The notes under the pieces are model-generated. The model searched no databases, was not told where the DNA came from, and was given only the letters and a program-made list of their open reading frames with translations. This document shows, one piece after another, positions 35,948 to 43,387 of a DNA stretch of 43,387 bases; position 1 is the stretch's first letter; every line of letters begins with the position of its first letter. The position numbers and the translations under genes were made by a program. This DNA comes from Bacteroidaceae bacterium. Its GTDB lineage: Bacteria; Bacteroidota; Bacteroidia; Bacteroidales; Bacteroidaceae. The stretch covers positions 1-43,387 of the forward strand of contig JAFYAT010000046.1 in assembly GCA_017540585.1 (NCBI GenBank), written 5' to 3'.

Positions 35948-36027
35948 TGATTATATAGAATAAGTATGATAACACCTACTTAATGTAATCTAAATAATTA
36001 ATCTGGGGAAACACCATCATATTAATC

Positions 36028-36513
36028 TTATTCTACCATACTTTCTGGTTTCTCACAATATGCAGGGTACATCTTTATATTCTTCATTTCCGGAGTAGGT
36101 GGATATGAAACTGTCCAATTTAATCTGTACAAATCATTAAGAGTTACGCCATAGCACTGACGTACTGCATCCAAACTTGTCACTCCACTATTCAGTTTTA
36201 CAGAATCCAACACGTATATCCATAAAGTATCAGATACAGCACCAAAACCAGACTCGTAAAAACCATTATTCCCCAAATCTAAAGCTTTTTTGTTTACTTC
36301 TTTTGGATTTGTCTTACAACCATTTCCATATACCAAAGCACACGAAAAAGACATCAGATTAGGATACCACAAATCCCCCATCACATAAACTGTTTCATCT
36401 GACATATTGTTTATATTTATGGTTCTATGATGAAACTCATCTTCTTTATCACCACAAGATAGTAGCGTAAGAGAAACAACTGCAAGCAACAATAATGTTT
36501 TATTCATTTTCAA
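36028..36513 (-). CDS. Lipoprotein of unknown function next to the RHS gene
   Basis: 161 residues; lipoprotein signal ending LTLLSC with the lipidated Cys near position 20. A start two codons later (36507) is also possible. The mature part contains TININNMSDETVYVMGDLWYP, KTNPKEVNKKALDLGN, DTLWIYVLDS, and ends LYRLNWTVSYPPTPEMKNIKMYP. The RLNWTV-YPP..MK-IKMYP end is a pattern I associate with uncharacterised Bacteroidales lipoproteins. It lies 198 bp downstream of the large RHS gene on the same strand, which would fit an immunity or partner protein, but it has its own promoter (36565-36594) and the RHS gene has a terminator between them. Function not known. Confidence 0.75.
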   Translation of the reverse strand: MKMNKTLLLLAVVSLTLLSCGDKEDEFHHRTININNMSDETVYVMGDLWYPNLMSFSCALVYGNGCKTNPKEVNKKALDLGNNGFYESGFGAVSDTLWIYVLDSVKLNSGVTSLDAVRQCYGVTLNDLYRLNWTVSYPPTPEMKNIKMYPAYCEKPESMVE

Positions 36514-36564
36514 ATTATTTTAAGTATAACGATAAGTTTCCCATTTAGGGACTTTAAAACGAAA

Positions 36565-36594
36565 CAAAAATATACAGAAATAGTAAAAGAACAA
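36565..36594 (-). promoter_or_regulatory. Promoter of the lipoprotein gene
   Basis: On the minus strand TTG (36594-36592), 19 bp, then TATTTTTG (36572-36565). The -33 element overlaps the stem of the RHS terminator. Confidence 0.6.
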
Positions 36595-36643
36595 TGGGCG
36601 CCCGCATTATTTAACACAATTTATGAGAGAATACCCATTGTTC
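36579..36643 (-). terminator. Terminator candidate of the RHS operon
   Basis: GAACAATGGG (36589-36598) pairs with CCCATTGTTC (36634-36643) across 35 nt that can fold further. On the minus strand it is followed by TTTTACTATTT. Confidence 0.55.
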
Positions 36644-36711
36644 CGAATAATTAAAAAACTATTCTGCAATTATGTAGGAACAAAATAGTAGCTTATTGTA
36701 GAATTTGTTTT

Positions 36712-39700
36712 TTACCAAAATCCCATAAGTCCATTATTCAATGCGTTTTGATTTCGAACATGATCCAAACTTAGAGAATTATCATAACCAGAAATAGGAT
36801 GTGTTATGAAATCCCATTTATCATACCCTGGAATATGTTTCTTAAAATATTTGAATGCACGAATATTTGCATCTTGTTCCGTTGGATAATATCTATGATC
36901 CCCATTTCCTGAAGCACTAATTATACTTGGCAAACCAAACATAAACAAATAAAGTGGTCCATAAGATTGACTTTGAAGATAGTGCCCATATTCATGCTGG
37001 AAAAGCCAATTGTAAGGAGATGCCGTTATTCCTCTTTGTCCAAAGACAAAACTTCCCAATGTAACAGCACCACCACCTTCACTATAACGTTCAACGCATG
37101 TTGCACCATCGTAATACGTAACATTTTTACAATTATCAAAAAGAGTATAATAAGTACCAAGGCAGTACCCTAAGGTAGTTTGTGGTGCTTCCCAAGTGAA
37201 ACGTGAAAAGATTTGCCAAGCATTTCCCTTAAACATTCCCACATCAAACTTAAATGCCATTTTTGTAGAATGCCAATTATCGCCATCTGTCCATGCATTT
37301 ATGCCTTGTGTCCAAGAATTAACAAACGTATTAGTTACAAAGTCTTTAATAAAATTAAGAATCGTTGCAAAGAACTTTCCACTTGGGTCATTATACTTCA
37401 ACGGATTATTCAAACAATATGAATATCTGTTAAAGTTTTGGCTATTATCCAATTCCTGAATATATGGATCAGGATTGATGAATCTTCCAAGCAATGGATT
37501 GTAGAGACGAGCATTCATATTGATAAGACCAAATTCCTGAAGATGCTCATGTCCTGTGTAACCACGACCAATGAGCAACTGAGGTTCGTCACCATGATAC
37601 AGTTTCCATGTTTCAGGATCACGAAGATTACCCCATGCATCATAACTCAATTCCTGTACCTTCCTTTTCTTTGAATCAACAAGCAAGGTAATACTTCCCT
37701 GTCTATCACGAGAAATATCATAGAGACACCATTCTCCTCCATTTTCTCTTACATACACAGCTTTTGCATCATAAGCATCACCTCCTATATATAGGATTTC
37801 CTTGTTAGTTGTAGTACCTGTAATAAACTCATATTTATTCACAAAATAGTACTTAGAATATGAAGCTCTATCATTTGCTTCGTCTGTATAATTCATCATA
37901 ATTCTGTTACCACTTGAATTATATACAAACGTTGCCTTTTTTGTACCTTCTTTCAAAGAAGACACAAGTCCTTGAGCATTGTAAGCAAGTTCTTGAACAG
38001 AATTAGGAATATAACCATTTACATTTTCAACCTCTGTTACGCAATATGGTTTTGAACTTCCATAAGACAAATCACCAACAAGGCTATTATACAAGATATT
38101 ACCATTATCATCGTATTCTACCCTCTCATTTCCGAATGTTACAAGACGATTCAACTCATCGTATGTAAACTTCTCTGTCCTGCTACGAATTTCATCTTTT
38201 CTTGATTTCAAATTTCCTGTAACCTTATCATAAGTATATGAAAATTTCTGTAAATCCTTACTGGTAGAATAATTATATGTATAAATTTTAGTTAGTCTAT
38301 TTTCCGAATCATATGTGGTGCTATGTGATAATGAAAAAGCACCACGATAAAACGTTATTCGACCAAAATTATCTACAGAACTTGGTCTATACACGGTCTC
38401 ACCATTAAACAAAATCTCTGCGACATGACCATTTTTATATTCATAAACTTCTGTACCAATTTCGTAAGCATCATTGCCAATATATTGAATACTATGAAGT
38501 ACACCATTATCATATCCATATTTACGAGAGAAGATGCCACCATTGATAACCTTATAATCAGAAACAAGTCTGCCATAACGGTCAAAAGTAAAACTGTCGG
38601 AATAATTATCTCCCACCTCAGCAGTCAACTGATTATACTGATCATAATAGTATGAAACGTTAGACTCATTATTGAAGTTCTTTTTCTTCAAACGATTATA
38701 TTCATCGTAAGTAAATGTCGTTTTCTTTCCACGTGCATCTACAATGTTCTCTATGTTTCCGGACGCATTATACGCAATGGAATAAATACCAGAGCTTGGA
38801 TCTTCGACTTTCACTTTTCTTCCATACTTGTCATAAGTAATTCTTGTCACATATCCATCTGGAGATGTCATAGTACGCAAATTACCCAAAGCGTCATAGG
38901 TATATTTGATTGTACCTGTAACATCACTTGTACTAACCATGTCACCTAATGAATTACATGTTATCGTTCGTGCAACATTGTCCTGTACAATTGTTCGTGA
39001 TGTACCATCATAACTATAAGTTTCAACTTTTCCGTTATAACCCTCAGCCTTTGTCAATCGGTCAAATGAGTCGTAAGTGTATGTTGTCCATCTCGTTTTA
39101 TTAGTAGAAGAAGATGGATATGATTCTTTTTCCAGAAGTCCCTTTTTATTATAAACCTTATCCACACTCAACTCTTTATCCTTTAACGTAAGAGTTGATG
39201 TTCTGACTTCCCTTCCAAATGCATCATAATACACTTTAGTCAATGGCTTACCACATTCTTCTGTCTGTATATAATAAAGCGAACCTACTTCACCATCACT
39301 CCAATTAAATGTTCTATTGACATAAGTACTATCAGCATGATTCCTACGGATTTCACGATCGCATCTGTCATATTCAATGGTTGTTCTATTATTACGGCAA
39401 TCCGTGATCGATTCCAGCAATCCTCTGTCATTATAGTAATAAGTTTCTTTCAAGCCAAACGTATCTGTATGCGAAATCAACTGACCCCAATAATTATATT
39501 CATAACGTGATATCAAATTAGGATTGTCAACATCATACTTTCTAATTTGACATGAAGCCATACGTCCCTTACTATCATAAGTATAAACACGACCTCCAAG
39601 CAAAGAACCATTAAGCAAGTTCTTCTCTTGAATGAGCTGATATTTTGAGTTATATATCTTCACATCAATCGTTGTTGCCTTTTCATTTCCACGTATATAT

Positions 39701-42700
39701 GTCTTTGTTCCGCCACTAACAAGTCCAATGATATTAACACTATCACTAACATTATTGATATACGACTTTGTTGTCTCTGATATATTACCATCACTAAATG
39801 TAACTTTTGCAGAAGTCAGATTTGAATATTTATCATAAGACATCGTTGTTGTTGAAGTTATACCATTCGTCTTATTCGTATATAGCTTTTTAGTAGCATA
39901 ATTTGTTACTATATGTGAAGACACATTTGTATAATACGTATCTTCATTAATAGACGTATTATTCTCGCTATAAATCAAATTTGAGAAATTATACGGATCG
40001 AAAGTACAATATTCATATTCATCAGTAACCCTGTCACGCCAACTTACATTGACAAAGCCACAGAATCCAAGTCCTTGCTTATGCATGACTGCATCCGAAT
40101 ATGTATAAGACCTGTCATTAACAAGTTCACCATTATTATAGACCTGCATAGATGAACCAACATACATATCACCAGAATAACTTAAGAAAGGATGATCTGC
40201 GGAACAACCTTTTGAGTAAGTTCCAGAGCCTTCACTATTAAGCATATCATATTCATACTTGCTTACAACTCCAAAACTATTAACCACACCTGACAACAAA
40301 CGAGTCTTACCATCATCCTGATTGATACGGAATCTATCCACAACACCATCATTATGAACAGCCATAAGACTATACCAACTATTACCTGACTGAATATTTA
40401 CCGGAGCAATAATTGTATTTGCATTAATATATGAAACTAAAGTTCCTTGAGCGCAATAATTGCTTATAAATCGCGTTGTAAGTGTTGAACCTCTTTTATA
40501 GATAAAATCTGTCTGTCCATCAAGATTTATATCTTGCGCATAATATCTATCATCATCATTAATATAGCGGTCAAGAACAATATCATGTGCTATCAATTCA
40601 TTTTTTCCTGTAAGAGAATAGATTTTCCATGTAGAAGATGAATTACCTTTTACAGGTGAAACAAGTAAATCGCAGAGTCCGTCTCCATTAAATTCTCCAA
40701 GGAGAAATCTTCTGTCTGACAAATCACCTTTTTTAAGAACTGTACTCTTTCCATTATCAACCATACGCCATGATGAGCCAGAAGTATCCAACGAATAGAA
40801 ATAAGTTCCATCATCCCTAACAATTACAATATCTGTCTTACCATCGCCATTATAATCTATCGGTAACAATTTGTCAGACATATTATATGATTCCTGTCCA
40901 TTAACATTGACTTCCCCCTTATGATTAATCTCAAAAAGTCGCATATAATAAGAAAAAGGATTTGAAGAACTATACAAGATCTTATCATTATGCAAGTCGA
41001 TGATTACACATTTGGTTTCAACATAATCGTCATAAATATGACTCGATGTCGTAACCATAACATCCATTATTCCATCACCATTAAAGTCACCTGTATTAAT
41101 ACTCTTAGGAACCAGATCACCCTTATAAATATCACATACCTTATATCTACGTTTATAAGCTTTTCCAACACCAAACATTGATGGTTTATAGACAGTAAAG
41201 AACAATGAGTCAACGTCATTTATTTTAAGATTGTTTACCTTGATTATTTCTTCACTATCACTTTCATCTATGTTTGCTGTAAACAAATCTATAAATCCTG
41301 CTTCTGTCTTGATTTTTGCTTTTGAAAAAGCCAAATCATCTTGAAGTCCGGCACATATCACAATATTTTCAGAACCATCATATTGATTTTGCGTATGATC
41401 CTCTGGGTCTCTAAGCCTTGTTCCATGTTTGTGCCATCGCAAACAAGAGATCTTATTCGGAAAAGTTATCAATCCGTCATTATCATTTCCATAATCAAAC
41501 TTACCACGTACAACTCTTACACCGTCTGGAGTATTGCCATAGTTATAATAATACTCCAACTGTGTATTTGACGAAGAATAATTTTTCACAACGCCATTAT
41601 CACCATAATAGAAATAAAGAGGATTCAAATAACATCTATCGCCAGCACATTCTATTTTTGTTGCCAAATAAGACATTCCTCTCTTCATGTAACTTATGGT
41701 ATATGTACGCAACAAATCACGGAAATAATAGCATTTCACCTCTGACAAAAGATAATTACGTGACACCAACTTTCCATTCTCATAATGTCTTGGATAGTCG
41801 GAATCGTTGTTTTCGATGTACGAAAACTCTATTTGCCCTCTGCTTCCGTCACCGTAACGGACACTCCCAATTACACGATGATTTCCCTTATTAATCCAAT
41901 TATAATGGATTGTTCTACCTGCCAAATTCGTTTTACTTGAAATATAAAAGTCACCATCATCAAAGTAATAATTCGCCTTATCTCCATTAGGATACATCAC
42001 CTCAAAAGTACGATTGACACTTCTGTAAGGCATTAATACAGCCTTTATATTTCCAGTTGTTGACTGATAATATCTCTTTCCATTAACAGTCTTTTGGTAT
42101 ATCAATCTATTACCATCAAGAGCAAATGCATCTGAGTCATCACCCTTTACATTATCAACATACCCATCATAATATATAGACTTAGCAACACGAGTAATCT
42201 TAGACCCAGCAGAGATGCTCCATCCTTGTCCCATTTCGCCATATGCCCCCAAACTATTATAGTTCAAAGAAACAGATGGTGCGTAGTTTTGTGGATCTGC
42301 ATATCCGTCAATACGGACACTCACATTAACTGCACCAGTCTGCGAAACTGACGATACACAAGGAATCTCACCAACCGTTTTCTGCTTAGATATACTAAAA
42401 GTTGTAGGAACCTCATCTGTATTATACTTATACAAAGAATTGATAGTAGGACGTACGGATGTATCAGTATAACCGTATGTTACACCACTACTACCAGAGC
42501 CACCTCCACCATGACCATCCTCTATTTCATCAACAGGCTTCATCATATCATCTCTCGCTCTCGCTTCATTAAAAACTACAACAGAATCGACGAAGGCATT
42601 CTTTGCACCAATAGTATCAATAATTATATAATCTTTAATCTGTGCTTTAGAAGAAATCGAAGCCACGAAAAGCACAATGAATAAAAATACGCTTTCTATC

Positions 42701-42711
42701 TTTATTTTCAT
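36712..42711 (-). CDS. SpvB/FG-GAP/RHS-repeat protein with HEYGH C-terminal domain
   Basis: 1,999 residues; SPI signal peptide ending SSKAQ. Order: an SpvB-like region (about 90-320; NVSVRIDGYADPQNYAPSVS, MGQGWSISAGSKITR); FG-GAP/VCBS calcium-type repeats (TGDFNGDGIMDVMV, DYNGDGKTDIVIV, EFNGDGLCDLLV, DINLDGQTDFIY); many YD repeats (about 1050-1690, such as YDSFDRLTKAEGYNG); and the RHS core end YNPLLGRFINPDP..NRYSYCLNNP..DPSG (DPSG at 1775-1778). The variable end (1779-1999) carries F-Q-HEYGH-Y at 1906-1910, the HExxH zinc site of metalloproteases, with EQDANIRAF following. The plan resembles Tc-toxin B/C and polymorphic RHS toxins, where the shell encloses a C-terminal effector. Whether the end is a toxin, a processing protease or a wall-acting enzyme is unknown. 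It lies 15 bp after the 141-aa gene and is visibly more AT-rich than the CAZyme cluster. Confidence 0.9.
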   Translation of the reverse strand: MKIKIESVFLFIVLFVASISSKAQIKDYIIIDTIGAKNAFVDSVVVFNEARARDDMMKPVDEIEDGHGGGGSGSSGVTYGYTDTSVRPTINSLYKYNTDEVPTTFSISKQKTVGEIPCVSSVSQTGAVNVSVRIDGYADPQNYAPSVSLNYNSLGAYGEMGQGWSISAGSKITRVAKSIYYDGYVDNVKGDDSDAFALDGNRLIYQKTVNGKRYYQSTTGNIKAVLMPYRSVNRTFEVMYPNGDKANYYFDDGDFYISSKTNLAGRTIHYNWINKGNHRVIGSVRYGDGSRGQIEFSYIENNDSDYPRHYENGKLVSRNYLLSEVKCYYFRDLLRTYTISYMKRGMSYLATKIECAGDRCYLNPLYFYYGDNGVVKNYSSSNTQLEYYYNYGNTPDGVRVVRGKFDYGNDNDGLITFPNKISCLRWHKHGTRLRDPEDHTQNQYDGSENIVICAGLQDDLAFSKAKIKTEAGFIDLFTANIDESDSEEIIKVNNLKINDVDSLFFTVYKPSMFGVGKAYKRRYKVCDIYKGDLVPKSINTGDFNGDGIMDVMVTTSSHIYDDYVETKCVIIDLHNDKILYSSSNPFSYYMRLFEINHKGEVNVNGQESYNMSDKLLPIDYNGDGKTDIVIVRDDGTYFYSLDTSGSSWRMVDNGKSTVLKKGDLSDRRFLLGEFNGDGLCDLLVSPVKGNSSSTWKIYSLTGKNELIAHDIVLDRYINDDDRYYAQDINLDGQTDFIYKRGSTLTTRFISNYCAQGTLVSYINANTIIAPVNIQSGNSWYSLMAVHNDGVVDRFRINQDDGKTRLLSGVVNSFGVVSKYEYDMLNSEGSGTYSKGCSADHPFLSYSGDMYVGSSMQVYNNGELVNDRSYTYSDAVMHKQGLGFCGFVNVSWRDRVTDEYEYCTFDPYNFSNLIYSENNTSINEDTYYTNVSSHIVTNYATKKLYTNKTNGITSTTTMSYDKYSNLTSAKVTFSDGNISETTKSYINNVSDSVNIIGLVSGGTKTYIRGNEKATTIDVKIYNSKYQLIQEKNLLNGSLLGGRVYTYDSKGRMASCQIRKYDVDNPNLISRYEYNYWGQLISHTDTFGLKETYYYNDRGLLESITDCRNNRTTIEYDRCDREIRRNHADSTYVNRTFNWSDGEVGSLYYIQTEECGKPLTKVYYDAFGREVRTSTLTLKDKELSVDKVYNKKGLLEKESYPSSSTNKTRWTTYTYDSFDRLTKAEGYNGKVETYSYDGTSRTIVQDNVARTITCNSLGDMVSTSDVTGTIKYTYDALGNLRTMTSPDGYVTRITYDKYGRKVKVEDPSSGIYSIAYNASGNIENIVDARGKKTTFTYDEYNRLKKKNFNNESNVSYYYDQYNQLTAEVGDNYSDSFTFDRYGRLVSDYKVINGGIFSRKYGYDNGVLHSIQYIGNDAYEIGTEVYEYKNGHVAEILFNGETVYRPSSVDNFGRITFYRGAFSLSHSTTYDSENRLTKIYTYNYSTSKDLQKFSYTYDKVTGNLKSRKDEIRSRTEKFTYDELNRLVTFGNERVEYDDNGNILYNSLVGDLSYGSSKPYCVTEVENVNGYIPNSVQELAYNAQGLVSSLKEGTKKATFVYNSSGNRIMMNYTDEANDRASYSKYYFVNKYEFITGTTTNKEILYIGGDAYDAKAVYVRENGGEWCLYDISRDRQGSITLLVDSKKRKVQELSYDAWGNLRDPETWKLYHGDEPQLLIGRGYTGHEHLQEFGLINMNARLYNPLLGRFINPDPYIQELDNSQNFNRYSYCLNNPLKYNDPSGKFFATILNFIKDFVTNTFVNSWTQGINAWTDGDNWHSTKMAFKFDVGMFKGNAWQIFSRFTWEAPQTTLGYCLGTYYTLFDNCKNVTYYDGATCVERYSEGGGAVTLGSFVFGQRGITASPYNWLFQHEYGHYLQSQSYGPLYLFMFGLPSIISASGNGDHRYYPTEQDANIRAFKYFKKHIPGYDKWDFITHPISGYDNSLSLDHVRNQNALNNGLMGFW

Positions 42712-42726
42712 AACTTTCTTTGGATT

Positions 42727-43152
42727 TTAGTTTTCAAACTTAAGGGTTGCCTGTACTGGGGCTCCAGAAGGATTAACGAAGGCAAGAACAACAACAGCAT
42801 AATTACTCTTAGGAATAGCAGCTGTGTTGATGTCAATATTACCCTCCGTATATGTCTGGCTAAAAGGAACTGTTCCAGAACCTGTAAGAGGATGAATCAT
42901 TACCTGAATACGGCAATCAACAATATTGCCTGAACGACCCTCATAGAACTTTATGTTCATTTTTTCCCCATTCGAAGAAAGGGTAATCTTAACTGCATAC
43001 GTATCGCCAGCAGATGCAGTTTTTACAACATCCTGAGGAACATATCTCTTAACGAGATTTCCTGCTTCATCATACTCCAACCTAATCTTTTGAGCATGAC
43101 ACAAAGAGGATAATGCACATAGCATCATCAACAAAAGAAGTTTTCTCTTCAT
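42727..43152 (-). CDS. Small secreted protein with one YD-repeat-like motif
   Basis: 141 residues from MKRKLLLLMM at 43152; the frame extends upstream to 43203, but this Met gives an SPI signal peptide ending LCHAQ. Right after the cleavage site comes IRLEYDEAGNLVKRYVPQ, which has the form of one RHS/YD repeat (YDxxGNLxxR). The rest (about 45-141) is predicted beta-rich: TYAVKITLSSNGEKMNIKFY, RIQVMIHPLTGSG, NYAVVVLAFVNPSGAPVQAT. It stands 15 bp before the RHS gene and is likely in the same transcript. A chaperone or docking partner for the RHS shell is conceivable; no family was recognised. Confidence 0.78.
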   Translation of the reverse strand: MKRKLLLLMMLCALSSLCHAQKIRLEYDEAGNLVKRYVPQDVVKTASAGDTYAVKITLSSNGEKMNIKFYEGRSGNIVDCRIQVMIHPLTGSGTVPFSQTYTEGNIDINTAAIPKSNYAVVVLAFVNPSGAPVQATLKFEN

Positions 43153-43181
43153 TTTGATTTTGTTTTTGGGTTTAACTTGTT

Positions 43182-43252
43182 CAAGGCTATAGTGACTATA
43201 CACGACAAAGTCCGTGATATAGCCTTGAGTTGACTATATCACGGACTTCGTC
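43182..43252. repeat. Interlocked inverted repeats upstream of the RHS operon
   Basis: CAAGGCTATA (43182-43191) pairs with TATAGCCTTG (43218-43227). GACAAAGTCCGTGATATA (43204-43221) pairs with 43235-43252 with one mismatch. The two pairings share 43218-43221, so only one can form at a time. The region is 30-100 bp upstream of the small secreted gene. Confidence 0.8.
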
Positions 43253-43282
43253 ACGGAATATTTTAGGAGTATAGTTACATTA

Positions 43283-43302
43283 GTAAGTAAGTAAGTAAGT
43301 AA
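43283..43302. repeat. GTAA tetranucleotide repeat, five copies
   Basis: Five perfect GTAA units, 131 bp upstream of the start of the RHS operon. Such short tandem repeats can change length during replication. Confidence 0.8.
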
Positions 43303-43387
43303 TAACACAATTATTGAAATGACCAAATATTTCAGCCATTTTAACACTATTTATTGCATTATTATTTGATTGATTTGTAAACATATC

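Overview
The window looks like a chromosomal segment of a Prevotella-group bacterium (Bacteroidales). Three things suggest this. Promoters read TTTG-N18-20-TAnnTTTG, the Bacteroidetes form. Nearly every secreted enzyme has a signal peptide ending A-Q. The gene content (xylanase-feruloyl esterase fusion, many GH43, GH51, GH97, GH31, GH95) matches xylan-degrading rumen or gut Prevotella. Genus is an inference from gene content; no rRNA or marker gene is present.

Layout. 1-0.93 kb, minus strand: a cut-off fimbrillin-like lipoprotein gene preceded by a 56-aa small gene and, upstream, a long transcribed leader that folds into a rod-like RNA ending in a terminator. 1.6-7.6 kb, plus strand: GH95, GH43-CBM6 and a second kind of GH43, closely spaced. 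7.9-21.9 kb, minus strand: GH51, GH43 (type 12-like), GH10-CE1, another GH43, a DUF3237 protein, an acetyl/feruloyl-type esterase and a PA14-containing GH3. 22.1-24.4 kb: a stand-alone 61-aa small gene and an HU-like DNA-binding protein, in a repeat-rich spacer. 24.4-32.7 kb, minus strand: GH31, a GH43-CBM6-esterase fusion, GH43-CBM6 and GH97. 33.6-35.5 kb, plus strand: a GH5 with an accessory C-terminal module. 36.0-43.2 kb, minus strand: a lipoprotein, a 1,999-aa SpvB/FG-GAP/RHS protein with an HEYGH metalloprotease-like end, and a small secreted protein carrying one YD-repeat-like motif. The DNA becomes clearly more AT-rich from about 32.7 kb onward.

How the genes fit together. The enzymes form a periplasmic set for highly decorated glucuronoarabinoxylan: GH10-CE1 cuts the backbone and removes ferulate, the esterases deacylate, GH43 and GH51 remove arabinose, GH3 finishes xylo-oligosaccharides, and GH95, GH97 and GH31 could remove L-galactose or fucose, galactose or arabinopyranose, and alpha-xylose. 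No SusC/SusD pair, HTCS or other regulator, and no GH67/GH115 glucuronidase, is in the window, so uptake and control must lie elsewhere.

Least explained parts: (1) the structured leader RNA at about 585-896; (2) a recurring style of intergenic element, several short units with a 22-23 bp period plus an inverted copy, with a different sequence at each locus; (3) two related small proteins with an SP..EVR..VR head and an A..SID/SVD tail; (4) the RHS locus with its accessory genes; (5) a 208-bp element with perfect 43-bp inverted ends.
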